From assembly GCA_965226785.1 (NCBI GenBank), contig CBDDEC010000003.1, positions 558,001 through 622,000 on the forward strand: DNA of 64,000 nucleotides, written 5' to 3'. Shown one piece after another: positions 26,148 through 34,881 of this stretch. The position numbers and the translations under genes are program-made. Under the pieces are notes generated by a model. That model was not told the origin of the DNA and did no database searches. It saw only the letters and a list, made by a program, of their open reading frames with translations. Each line of letters starts with the position of its first letter. Within the stretch, counting starts at the first letter, position 1. The stretch is from CBDDEC01 sp965226785. Lineage in GTDB: Bacteria > Chloroflexota > Dehalococcoidia > UBA2979.

Positions 26148-27404
26148 ATGGCCGCACCCGTGCGACGCCGCGTAGTCATCACTGGCCTTGGAGTTATCAG
26201 CCCGCTCGGGAATACGCTCAACGAGTTCTGGGCCAACTCAGTGGCCGGCCGTTCTGGCATCGCCCCGATCACACGCTTCGATCTAACTGGCTACCCCTGC
26301 AGGATCGGTGGCGAAGTCCGCGATTTCGATCCGACGCTCTTCATGGATCGCAAGGCGGCCCGCCGCATGGCGCGTTTCTCCCACTTCGCTGTGGCTGCTG
26401 CACGACAGGCCTGGACGCACGCAGGCCTACCGGAAGAGCTCGGCGATCCGCGGCGCGTCGGTGTCATCATTGGCAACGGCGGCGGCGGCCTCGACCAGAC
26501 TGACATCGCAGTTGAGACACGCATCAGCAAGGGGCACAGCAAGGTCGACCCGCTTTGGTACGCGAAAGCGCTACCGAACATGGCTGCCGCCAACGTAACG
26601 ATGCAGCTGGGCGCGCAAGGCTACGTCAACACCGTCTCCACCGCATGTGCCTCAGGGACGCAGGCGATCGGTGACGCGCTCGAGGTCATCCGTCGCGGTA
26701 CTGCTGACGTGATGATCGCCGGTGGGACCGAGTCTGCGCTCAGTCTCACCGGTATCGCAGGGTTTGCCTCGATGCGTGCTCTGACCACCCACCAGTACGA
26801 CGATCCCGCTCGCGCATCACGACCATTCGATCGCGATCGTGACGGTTTCGCGCCTGCCGAGGGTGCCGGCATCCTGGTTATTGAATCGCTAGATCATGCA
26901 CGTGCACGCGGCGCGCAGCCCCTCGCCGAGCTGCTTGGTTACGGCGTCGCAGCCGACGCCTCCCATCTGGTTGCGCCCGCCGAGGAAGGGATCGGAGCCA
27001 AGCACGCTATGGTCGCCGCTCTGGCCGATGCTTGCGTCGCCCCCGAGGAAGTCGACTACATCTCCGCCCACGCCACCGCGACGCCGGTCAGAGACATTGC
27101 CGAGACGCAGGCGATCAAGGCGGCACTGGGCTCTCACGCCTATCGAGTACCGATCTCAGCGATGAAGTCGCAGACCGGACACCTGCTCGGCGGATCGGGG
27201 GGCATCGAGACCGTGGCGGCCGTGCAAACGATCGCTAGCGGAGAGATCACGCCGACAGTGAACCTCGAACACCCTGGAGATGGCTGCGATCTCGACTATG
27301 TAGCACAGCAGTCGCGCCGGCTGCCGGTACGTACCGTGCTGAAGAATTCGTTCGCGTTTGGTGGAATGAACGCGTCGATCGTGCTCCAGAGATTCGACAA
27401 CTAG
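26148..27404 (+). CDS. fabF: beta-ketoacyl-ACP synthase II (FabF/KAS II type)
   Basis: 418 residues of a KAS II enzyme that condenses malonyl-ACP with acyl-ACP. Catalytic triad: Cys167 in VSTACASG, His308 in SAHATATPVRD, His345 in TGHLLGG, with Lys340 (MKSQTG) nearby. It starts RRRVVITGLGVISPLGNT as expected. ATG 26148 is preferred because GCGAGG lies six bases upstream; ATG 26127 is an alternative. It stands alone with no other fatty-acid synthesis genes, so it may be a specialised condensing enzyme rather than the housekeeping FabF. The gene symbol reflects family, not proven role. Confidence 0.92.
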   Translation: MAAPVRRRVVITGLGVISPLGNTLNEFWANSVAGRSGIAPITRFDLTGYPCRIGGEVRDFDPTLFMDRKAARRMARFSHFAVAAARQAWTHAGLPEELGDPRRVGVIIGNGGGGLDQTDIAVETRISKGHSKVDPLWYAKALPNMAAANVTMQLGAQGYVNTVSTACASGTQAIGDALEVIRRGTADVMIAGGTESALSLTGIAGFASMRALTTHQYDDPARASRPFDRDRDGFAPAEGAGILVIESLDHARARGAQPLAELLGYGVAADASHLVAPAEEGIGAKHAMVAALADACVAPEEVDYISAHATATPVRDIAETQAIKAALGSHAYRVPISAMKSQTGHLLGGSGGIETVAAVQTIASGEITPTVNLEHPGDGCDLDYVAQQSRRLPVRTVLKNSFAFGGMNASIVLQRFDN

Positions 27405-27594
27405 CCCTTGCAAGCTACTGCTGGTCCTTGCGTCGCGTGATTCTGCATGCTGGCCGCGTGGCGTGGGCGGCACCCGATACCGCAAATACCTTCGCAAATC
27501 ACGTCCGAACTGCCGGAGCACCGTTCCTTCTGCGTAGCAGCTCGCGTACGACGTCTGAGCAGAACACGTGCCATCTTGGAGTGCTTAGGCCCCC

Positions 27595-28149
27595 TCACCG
27601 GACCGCCGTGAGAGAAATCTGGTAGCCACCGGTCGCCAACGTGCTCTCGACCGATACGTAAACGCGCGATGTCCAGTCGGCGCGCCAAACGATGGGTGCG
27701 GCTCGGTTCCCTCGCGGTCAGCGGGCGGCGGGGCAGCCGCGGGCTCGCTCGGAAGCACAAGCCGCAGACGAACGTTTGTCAGCGACTCGAGCGAAACGGA
27801 GGTCGTATAGGTAACGCCTTCCACCACATCGAAGCGGAACCAATTCTTCTCGTTCGTTTCGTAGATCCGAGCATCGGCGGTGGCGCCAGCCCGCTCACTC
27901 TCGTTCGAGGACGACCTGGAGCTCGAGCACCGCGCTGTCCTCGAGGGAGAGCACGGCGAGGATGGTGGGGCGCTCGATGCCGAAGTCGGCGAAGAGAATC
28001 TCGGCGGCGATTGTCGCCGCCGAGAAGCTTTGGACGCGCGGTCCGCCACTCGGCCGAGCCGTGGGAGTGGTGTCGCTGGGCCTGGCGGTCACCGTGCTGT
28101 TCGTGCCGGAGATCGCCCCCGGGGTCACCGGGACCGCCGTGGGATCGAT
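27595..28149 (-). pseudogene. secreted PPC-domain protein remnant, multiply frameshifted
   Basis: The coding pieces lie in three frames: GPRVQSFSAATIAAEIL and ERPTILAVLSLEDSAVLEL (28128-27900), then ADARIYETNEKNWFRFDVV and GVTYTTSVSLESLTNVRLRL (about 27900-27700), then VYVSVESTLATGGYQISLTA ending at TGA 27597-27595. The last two make a bacterial pre-peptidase C-terminal (PPC)-type beta-sandwich. No start or signal peptide is present; an in-frame TAG lies just upstream of 28149. It is a decayed extracellular protein. Confidence 0.65.
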
Positions 28150-28165
28150 GGGCTAGACCGCGAGG

Positions 28166-28380
28166 CACGGCCGTGACGCCCGTCGGTATTCCGTTCCCGT
28201 CGAAACCGGCGCGCAGGCAGAGCGCTGGGTGACCGTTGTAGTTCGTCAGGGAGAAGAACGGATCGTCAGATTCACGGCTCGCCCCGAGGATGGCGTCCAA
28301 TCGTGCGCTCTCGAAGAGGTCGTGCACTTCGAGCATCCCGCGCCGCCGCAGGCGCTGCGCCTGAGTCCGCACGATCATCG
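28166..28380 (-). pseudogene. amidase C-terminal fragment
   Basis: The minus strand reads QAQRLRRRGMLEVHDLFESA and then DPFFSLTNYNGHPALCLRAG plus FDGNGIPTGVTAV, the C-terminal signature region of amidase-signature enzymes (LTNxxGHPA, GFDxxGxPxGV). The Ser-Ser-Lys catalytic core is absent and the sequence stops matching at the junction with the PPC remnant near 28165. Between 27405 and 28477 I see only these remnants. Confidence 0.7.
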
Positions 28381-28477
28381 AAGACGCGTGGAGTGAGATC
28401 GAGCACGTAATCGGATACAAGCCGGGTAAGTTCACGACCTTTGCAGCCGATATAGTGCGGACCGCTGGGGGTCGCCG

Positions 28478-29353
28478 ATGGCGTCATCGTTCAACTTCAT
28501 GCAGCTCGCGGACACGCAGTTTGGCCAGTTCGCTGCCCTCAGCGGGATGACAGACGCGCAGTGGGAGCAGCGCGCCGAGACCTTCGCGCTGATTCTCCCC
28601 GAGGGCTACTCCCTACCCAGGGCGCAGCCCGGCATCACCGGCCTCGAGCCAGAGCGAGAGCGCTACGCGGCCGCCGTGGCTGCTGCCAACACGCTGCGCC
28701 CAGCCTTCGTGGTGGTGTGCGGCGACCTCGTCCATCACGCGGACTCTGCGGAGCAGCACGAGACGTTCCGAGAGGTGGGCGGGCAGCTAGACGACGACGT
28801 GCCGCTCTACCTCGTGCCCGGCAATCATGACCTCGCTCTCGATGCCTCGGCACCGACGCCCGACCTGCTGTCGGAGTACCGCACCCGCCACGGCGCCGAC
28901 TACTACGCGTTCGAGCATGGCGGGACGCTGTTCCTCGCACTCAACAGCGAGACGTTTCACCGCCCCGTGCATGCGCCGGAGGAGGCGGACCGGCAGTTCC
29001 AGTTCGTAGAGGACGAACTCGCCTCCGAGCGTGCCCGGAACGCCCAGCACATCGTCGCTTTCATGCACACGCCATTGTTCTGGCGTGACCTGGGCGAGAC
29101 TCAGCCGGGCGCAGTTGCCAGAGAGAATCGACTACTGCTACTCGATCTTTTTAGACGCCACAACGTGGACGCAGTCTTCGCCGGTCACTTTCATCAGAAT
29201 CGCTACGCCTCGGATGGCGATATGCAGATGGTGGTCTCAGGTGCGGTCGGACTACCCATGGTCGGCGAGTCAGGCTATCGAATCGTTGAGGTCTCCGACG
29301 CGAGCATCTCGCACGAGTTCCGCCCGTTCGAGGGTGGCTTGGCGACGCCCTGA
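28478..29353 (+). CDS. calcineurin-like metallophosphoesterase
   Basis: 291 residues. The dinuclear metal-site motifs are in order: Asp12 (QLADTQ), GDLVHH at 82-87, GNHD at 115-118, a His in MHTPLF, and GHFHQN. The FNFMQLADTQFG start and the insertion of about 60 residues before GDLVHH resemble the CPPED1-like group of phosphoesterases, whose members dephosphorylate proteins. No signal peptide, so cytoplasmic. Convergent with the small peptide gene downstream; a terminator lies between. Confidence 0.92.
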   Translation: MASSFNFMQLADTQFGQFAALSGMTDAQWEQRAETFALILPEGYSLPRAQPGITGLEPERERYAAAVAAANTLRPAFVVVCGDLVHHADSAEQHETFREVGGQLDDDVPLYLVPGNHDLALDASAPTPDLLSEYRTRHGADYYAFEHGGTLFLALNSETFHRPVHAPEEADRQFQFVEDELASERARNAQHIVAFMHTPLFWRDLGETQPGAVARENRLLLLDLFRRHNVDAVFAGHFHQNRYASDGDMQMVVSGAVGLPMVGESGYRIVEVSDASISHEFRPFEGGLATP

Positions 29354-29394
29354 CTCCGGGCTCGAACACGAAGCGCTTGAACACGAAGCAATAG

Positions 29395-29418
29395 AAAAAC
29401 CCCGCCTCGCGACGGGGT
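29395..29418 (-). terminator. intrinsic terminator for the minus-strand small gene
   Basis: Read on the minus strand, stem ACCCCG with CGGGGT and an 8-base loop is followed by TTTTTC. It lies 30 bases after the stop of the gene at 29448-29624. It probably also limits readthrough from the phosphoesterase side. Confidence 0.7.
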
Positions 29419-29447
29419 GACGTGAGCACCTCTGGTGAGCGATGGAG

Positions 29448-29624
29448 CTAGAACGCCATCCCGCCGCACCCCATGCCGTCGTGCGCAACCTCGTGCGCTG
29501 CGTCGTATGACGCTGCGCTGTCGCCGGCTACGGCGGCCCCACCGCCGAGCGGCAGCAATCCGAGCGCGAGTGCCATCGCGAGTACGAGCACTCCGCGCAG
29601 CAGATTGCGCACGAACCGTGGCAT
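29448..29624 (-). CDS. tiny secreted peptide with a Met/His/Cys-containing tail
   Basis: 58 residues from ATG 29624: MPRFVRNLLRG followed by a strong hydrophobic stretch (VLVLAMALALGLLPLG) and AVAG as a likely signal-peptidase site. The mature part is only about 20 residues, DSAASYDAAHEVAHDGMGCG plus GMAF, with His, Asp, Met and Cys side chains that could bind metal. I do not recognise it; expression is supported by the terminator downstream. An upstream TTG start (29648) is possible. Confidence 0.5.
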   Translation of the reverse strand: MPRFVRNLLRGVLVLAMALALGLLPLGGGAAVAGDSAASYDAAHEVAHDGMGCGGMAF

Positions 29625-29714
29625 CCGAGGTCTCAGGATTCGAAGCAAGTTCGTCCCCGTTCATCACGCACGCTATCAGTGGGCGATCGGCGAGTCAACA
29701 AACCGACGGCCCGG

Positions 29715-30293
29715 CTACCTCCCCTGCGCGGGCGGACCCCGCGCCAGGAGGAGCAGCGCCCCGACCGAGGCGACCACCGCACCCAGCAGACCGAGCAGGA
29801 GATCGAGCAACGTATCTTCGTACGCCGTGGCCAACTCCGACGAATTGCGAATGAAGGCGAAGTACTCCGCCAGCTCCCAGAGCACCGCCGTGGTCGCGCC
29901 GAAGCCGATGACTAGCGCCATCGCAGTCCAGGGTGCCGCGCGCACTCGCACGAGGAACAGCGCGGCCGCGCCGCTGAGCAACGCCCAGTTCACGAAGTGA
30001 TTGGCATCGTCCCACCACCAGATCGAGTCGTAGAGGTCGAAGGCGTTTCCAAGCACGTCGATCAGGAAGGGAGCGACCAGCAGATTGTCGATCGCAGCGG
30101 GATACGGCCGGTGTCCGCCCGCAAGCGACCAGCCGATCGGGACCACCAATGTCGCCAGCGGATAGGTCAGCAGCCGCCACCCGAACGCCTTGTCCTCGAA
30201 TTGCTGTGCGCCGCTGAAGGCGCCGAATGCGAGCACGCCAACCAGGAGCAGCTTCAGCCCGAGAGTGAACACCAGCGTTTGCCGAGCGCTCAC
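29715..30293 (-). CDS. integral membrane protein, unknown function
   Basis: 192 residues with about five or six hydrophobic helices (LVFTLGLKLLLVGVLAFGAF, LLTYPLATLVVPIGW, NLLVAPFLIDVLGNAF, WALLSGAAALFLV, LLDLLLGLLGAVVASVGALL) and a conserved-looking polar patch SIWWWDDANHFVNW plus LWELAEYF. The pattern resembles DUF2238-type membrane proteins. The GTG start at 30293 overlaps the TGA of the acetyltransferase gene (GTGA), so the two are co-translated. Confidence 0.8.
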   Translation of the reverse strand: MSARQTLVFTLGLKLLLVGVLAFGAFSGAQQFEDKAFGWRLLTYPLATLVVPIGWSLAGGHRPYPAAIDNLLVAPFLIDVLGNAFDLYDSIWWWDDANHFVNWALLSGAAALFLVRVRAAPWTAMALVIGFGATTAVLWELAEYFAFIRNSSELATAYEDTLLDLLLGLLGAVVASVGALLLLARGPPAQGR

Positions 30294-30835
30294 AGTTCGC
30301 GGTCCATGTGGATGTCCTCGGGCTCGAGCCGGTAGAGCTCCGGATCGACTGACGAGGCCAGCGTGAAGCCGGCGCCCTGGTAGAAGCTGACCGTGTTCTG
30401 CGAAGGCGTCGCGGAGACGTAGAGGCGGCGCGCGCCCAGTTCCTTCGCGCGAGCGGACACGAGGCGAACCAGCGCACGTCCGATGCCGCGACCACGGTGC
30501 GCGTCGCCAACATGCAGGAAGTACAGATCGAGCGCGTCCACGTCCGACCCCAGCGGTCGGCCGTCTAGGACGGCGATGCCGACCAGACGCCCCTCGTCGA
30601 AGGCGCCCCACCCGGCGCCTCCGCGAGACAGGCAGGCGCGCATGCGCTGCTGGCTCGCCTCGAGCTCGCCCGGTGGGAAGCCTCCAACACGCTTGAAATG
30701 AGGCTCCAACGCCAGCTCTCCTCGATGGAGCCGGTAGACGTAGTCGATCGTCTCCGTGCGGTCGATCTCGTCGGCGCGCTCGATCTCGGCGGCCTCGAGG
30801 GCCCGAAATTCAACCAAGGGATCTGCGTTCGTCAC
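30290..30835 (-). CDS. GNAT-family N-acetyltransferase
   Basis: 181 residues. The acetyl-CoA-binding motif A is VGDAHRGRGIGRALVRLV (pyrophosphate loop R-G-x-G-x-G/A), followed by ARRLYVSATPSQNTVSFYQGAGF, the usual C-terminal wedge. Acceptor unknown. First gene of a two-gene unit with the membrane protein downstream. Confidence 0.92.
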   Translation of the reverse strand: MTNADPLVEFRALEAAEIERADEIDRTETIDYVYRLHRGELALEPHFKRVGGFPPGELEASQQRMRACLSRGGAGWGAFDEGRLVGIAVLDGRPLGSDVDALDLYFLHVGDAHRGRGIGRALVRLVSARAKELGARRLYVSATPSQNTVSFYQGAGFTLASSVDPELYRLEPEDIHMDREL

Positions 30836-30910
30836 CGGCGAACCTTAGGCCTTCTGTATTGGCCACTGCTCGGCTCGATGACCAACACGCGCCGTCCGGA
30901 AGCTCGGGTG

Positions 30911-32465
30911 TCAGTCGAGGCCGAGGCGTGCGATCTGGTCGTCCGGCGCCTCCACCTCGAGCAGCGCCTCGCGCAGCAGGTCCGCCGCCTCCGCCTCGGC
31001 GCGCTCGCCTACGCGGTTCTCGGCCTCCGTGGGGTCTTCGCTCAGGCGATACAGGTGGCTGCCGGTGAAGTCGCCGACGGCCCAATAGGGCAGCAGGTCG
31101 CCCTGCTGGAAGGGCTGGCGAATGACTGGGATCTTCGAGCCGGGCATGCGGTCGAGCCATGCGCGGTCATCGGGCGGCGGCAGTTGCAGGTTGCGAGCCA
31201 TGCCCGGCATTGTCGACCAGCGGTTCGACCACATGGAGAGCGGCGCGTTGTCGCCCTCGGGCGCTCGCGCGTACTTGAACTCATCGAAGATCAGATGCAC
31301 CTCGCGGCCCCAGATCCCGCAGAGGGCGTAGTCCCGCGTCGAGTCAACTTCGCCGCGGAGTAGCGGGAGCAGCGAGCGACCATGTGTGCGGTGCTCCACC
31401 TCGACGCCGAAGAGGTCGAGCAGCGTGGCGTGGAGGTCGACGCTGGTCGTGAGCGCATCGCTCGTGCCGGGCTCGACGCCGGGCCACGAGATGAAGAGCG
31501 GGATGTGCCCGAGGGGTTCGAACACGGGCGAGCGAGGCTTGCCCCAGATGTCCTTCTCGCCCAGGTAGTGCCCGTGATCCGTGCAGAGGATGACCGCCGT
31601 GTCCTCCCACAGGTCGTGGCGGTCGAGGGCGCTCAGCATGCCCGAGCCACTCGTCGATCATCGTCAGCTTCGCGCCGTACGCCGAGCGCAGCTGGTGCGC
31701 CTCGCGCTCGTTGAGGACGCCTTGCTGCAGCGCGCCCACGATGTAGGGCGGCCAGATCAGGTGCGGGCCCTCCCAGTCGGGGTCGTACATCGAGGCGTAC
31801 GGCTCAGGCGTGTCGAAGGGCTCGTGCGGATCGAACTCGTCGACGAAGAGGAAGAACTGGTCGTGCTCCGGCGCGTGGCGGTCGAGCCAGTCGGCGGCTG
31901 CAGCCATCGTGCGCGGGCCGGGGAAGTCGTCCTCACCCTGGAAGTAGGTCTTCGAGACGTCGTAGTGGCGGGTCACGGAGTTGTCGCGGCCGGGTGCACC
32001 CGCCTCGGGCGCTCCCAGCCAGCTCGGGTCGGGCCGCGTCTTCCACGGGTCCGATTCACCGCCGCGCTCGTACTCCCAGGCGTTGAAGTCGGAGTGGTAG
32101 TTCTCGCCGCCGACCTCGAAGAGGTGCGGGTGGTCGGAGACGAGCATCGTCGTGACACCGGCCTCGCGCAGCTGCACCGTCAACGGTGTCTCCCACAGCT
32201 CGATCGAGCCCCACGGACGCCAGAGGAAGTCGAGTGCGCCGCAGAGGATGTCGTGCCGCGCCGGCATGCAGGGCAGCGACCCCGCGTAGTGCCGGTTGAA
32301 GCGCAACGAGCGCGCGGCGAGCCGATCGAGGTTCGGCGTCTCGAACTCCGTGCCGCCATAAGCGCCGAGCATGTGGCGATTGAGGCTGTCGAGGAGAATG
32401 ACGACCGCGTTCTTCGGACCAGTGGCCTGCGATGCTGCTTCCTCTGGGTTCGCCGAGGTGGTCAT
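30911..32465 (-). pseudogene. sulfatase (formylglycine type), frameshifted near 31640
   Basis: The N-terminal part from ATG 32465 has AVVILLDSLNRHMLGAYGG with metal Asp26, and the formylglycine motif Cys66 in CMPARHDILCG. The frame breaks after MIDEWLGH near 31645. The C-terminal part in another frame starts at 31639 with MLSALDRHDLWEDTAVILCT, and carries TDHGHYLGEKDIWGKP (metal ligands) and a normal C-terminus to 30911. Read as one, it is a full-length cytosolic or exported arylsulfatase-like enzyme of about 517 residues. Both halves are well conserved, so an indel error is plausible. No sulfatase-maturase gene is nearby. Confidence 0.9.
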
Positions 32466-32596
32466 CACGTCTCCGCGTTCTCTGCGGCGCACGACCGCAG
32501 CTGCTCCGAGGCCACGCGCGGCGATGGTATCGCAGTGGGGGCCCGCGCCACGGCGTCGACACCGCATAGACTCTGGCGCGGAGCGGGGGGCGAAGC

Positions 32597-33979
32597 GTGG
32601 ACCAGACGAGGGGCATGCTCACACGCGAGGAGCTGGCGGCTCGCGTCGAGCGGGGCGAGGGGGAGACCGTGCTCGTCGCCTTCCCGGACCTCTACGGCCG
32701 GCTGCTGGGCAAGCGCCTCGACGCCGAGTTCTTCCTCGACGAGGTCGCGGACGGTGGGACGCATGCCTGCGACTACCTGCTCACCGTCGACATGGAGATG
32801 GAACCGGTCGCCGGCTACGCCTTCGCGGGCTGGGAGCGCGGCTACGGCGACGTTCACCTCGTGCCCGACCTGACGACGCTGCGCAGCGCGAGCTGGCTCG
32901 ACCGCACGGCGCTCGTCATCGCCGATGTCCACAACCCTTCGCACGAAGCCACGGACCTCGCGCCGAGGACAATGTTGCGCCGCCAGGTCGAACGTGCCCT
33001 CGAGGCCGGATTCGCCGTCGAGGCTGGCTCGGAGCTCGAGTACTACCTCTTCCAGACCAGCTACGCGGAGGCTGCGGCAAACGGCTACGCCAACCTCGAA
33101 CCGGCCGGGTGGTACCTCGAGGACTACCACACGCTGTTGGCCACGCGTGACGAGACGTTCAACGCCGCCGCCCGTCGCCATCTGCGCGACTCGGGCGTGC
33201 CCGTCGAGGGCTCGAAGGGCGAGTGGGGCATCGGGCAGCATGAGCTCAACGTCCGTCACGCCGAGGTGCTGGAGATGGCGGACCGGCACGCCATCTCCAA
33301 GCACTGCTTGAAGGACGTCGCGGCCGGGCTCGACCTGAGCGTCAGCTTCATGGCCAAGGTCGACGCCGATCGGGCCGGCTCTGGGTGCCACCTCAACCTC
33401 AGCCTCTGGCAGGGTGGCGCCAATGCCTTCGCCCGTCTCGAGGGCGCGCCGGCCGGGGCAGCCTCGCTGCCGGACGCGTTTCGCTGGTTCCTCGGCGGCT
33501 GGATCGCGCATGCGGCGGAACTGATGGTCTGCTTCGCGCCCACGGTGAACTCGTACAAGCGCTACCGCGCTGGCTCGTGGGCGCCGACCGGGCTGTCCTG
33601 GGCCGTCGACAACCGCACCGCCGGGTTCCGCGCGATCGGCGAAGGCGATGCGACCCGCATCGAGTTCCGCGTCCCCGGCGCCGACTGCAACCCGTACGTC
33701 GCCTACGCAGCCGCGCTCGCGGCGGGCCTCGATGGCATCGCGAACCAGACCGAGCCGCCGCCGGTGTTCGAGGGCGACGCCTACGTGGCCGCCGAGGGCG
33801 AATCGCTGCCCTCGACGCTCAGCGAGGCCACCGATCGCTTCGAGCAGAGCGCCTTCGCGCGCGCCGCCTTCGGCAGCGAGGTCGTCGAGCACTACACGCG
33901 CTTCTTCCGCGTGGAGCAGGAGGCGTTCGAGCAGGCGGTCACCGACTGGGAGCGGCGCCGCTACTTCGAACGCATTTAG
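32597..33979 (+). CDS. glutamine-synthetase-family ligase
   Basis: 460 residues with the glutamine synthetase fold: EAGSELEYYLF, GIGQHELNVRHA, SGCHLNLSLW and PTVNSYKRYRAGSWAPTGLS plus NRTAGFR, which hold the metal and glutamate-binding residues. The short length, the MLTREEL N-terminus and the VAFPDLYGRLLGKRL segment resemble gamma-glutamylpolyamine/gamma-glutamylamide synthetases and GlnA3-like proteins rather than GlnA proper, and no adenylylation Tyr loop is obvious. It probably ligates glutamate to an amine. GTG 32597 is used; ATG 32615 is an alternative. Confidence 0.9.
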   Translation: MDQTRGMLTREELAARVERGEGETVLVAFPDLYGRLLGKRLDAEFFLDEVADGGTHACDYLLTVDMEMEPVAGYAFAGWERGYGDVHLVPDLTTLRSASWLDRTALVIADVHNPSHEATDLAPRTMLRRQVERALEAGFAVEAGSELEYYLFQTSYAEAAANGYANLEPAGWYLEDYHTLLATRDETFNAAARRHLRDSGVPVEGSKGEWGIGQHELNVRHAEVLEMADRHAISKHCLKDVAAGLDLSVSFMAKVDADRAGSGCHLNLSLWQGGANAFARLEGAPAGAASLPDAFRWFLGGWIAHAAELMVCFAPTVNSYKRYRAGSWAPTGLSWAVDNRTAGFRAIGEGDATRIEFRVPGADCNPYVAYAAALAAGLDGIANQTEPPPVFEGDAYVAAEGESLPSTLSEATDRFEQSAFARAAFGSEVVEHYTRFFRVEQEAFEQAVTDWERRRYFERI

Positions 33980-34000
33980 CCGGCCATGGGGGGTGACAGC

Positions 34001-34759
34001 ATGTTGCGCTTGAGACAGATCGCACTGGTCGCTCGCGACCTCGACGCCGTCGAGCAGGACCTGCGGGCGATCCTCGGACTGGAAGTCTGCTACCGCGACC
34101 CGGGTGTCGGCCGCTTCGGGCTGCACAACTTCCTGATGCCGATCGGCAACAGCTTCCTGGAGGTGGTCGCGCCGACCGAGGAGGGGACGGCTGGTGGACG
34201 CTACCTCGACCGTCGAGGCGGCGACGGCGGGTACATGGTGATCATGCAGACGGACGACGTGCCAACGGCGCGTGACCGCGTGCTCGGTCTCGGCGTGCGG
34301 CTCGTCGGCGACTCGGGCGCTGGCCCGAACGCCGGGATCCAGCTGCACCCGAAGGATCTGCCCGCCGCGATCGCGGAGCTGCGGCAAAACGAGGACGACG
34401 AGGATCCGGCGGGACCCTGGCGGCCGGCCGGTCCCGACTGGCAGGCCGCGCAGCGCCTCGACGTGACGCGTCGGCTGAGCGCCGCCGAGCTGCAAAGCGA
34501 CGACCCCTCCGCGCTCGCAGCGCGCTGGAGCGATGTACTCGGACGCCCCGCCGAGGCAACCTCCAGCGGCCCCGAAATCGCCCTCGACGACGCGGCGCTG
34601 CGCTTCGTCGAGGGCAGCGATGGCCGAGGCGAAGGCCTCGGCGGGCTCGACATCGAGGCTGCAGACGCGGAGCACATCGTCCGCGAAGCGGAGGCACGGG
34701 GCTGTCGGACGGGCGACCGCTCGCTGCTGATCTGCGGGACCAGGTTCAACTTAGTCTAG
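34001..34759 (+). CDS. two-module VOC protein, paralogue of the one at 18924
   Basis: 252 residues, ATG 34001 chosen because the paralogue starts identically (MLRxRQIxLVARDL) and GGGGGG precedes it by about seven bases. Modules: RQIALVARDLDAVEQDLRAI to the end of the first at about 125, then LAARWSDVLGRPAE and LDDAALRFVEGSDGRGEGLG. It ends CRTGDRSLLICGTRFNLV, close to the paralogue's ending. It follows the ligase gene by 21 bases and may be co-transcribed. Confidence 0.9.
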   Translation: MLRLRQIALVARDLDAVEQDLRAILGLEVCYRDPGVGRFGLHNFLMPIGNSFLEVVAPTEEGTAGGRYLDRRGGDGGYMVIMQTDDVPTARDRVLGLGVRLVGDSGAGPNAGIQLHPKDLPAAIAELRQNEDDEDPAGPWRPAGPDWQAAQRLDVTRRLSAAELQSDDPSALAARWSDVLGRPAEATSSGPEIALDDAALRFVEGSDGRGEGLGGLDIEAADAEHIVREAEARGCRTGDRSLLICGTRFNLV

Positions 34760-34770
34760 GCTCCACCCGT

Positions 34771-34790
34771 TGTGTGAACTTGTTCACACA
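34771..34790. promoter_or_regulatory. perfect 9+9 bp inverted repeat TGTGTGAAC-TT-GTTCACACA
   Basis: Two exactly complementary 9-bp arms with a 2-bp spacer, 92 bases before the cyclase gene start. It shares GAAC-N2-GTTC with the palindrome at 26012. The arrangement fits a homodimeric repressor site controlling the cyclase-led block. Confidence 0.6.
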
Positions 34791-34881
34791 AGTCGATCTC
34801 GACGTCACCACCCAACTTAGTCGGGACGCTACCTTGTAGGCCGCGCGCCGAGGGGCGCGCGCAGCGGCAGCTGGGGAGCGG

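Noticed and set aside
32465..34675. 736-residue open frame on the minus strand
   Set aside because: Antisense to the glutamine-synthetase-like and VOC genes; no recognisable domain.
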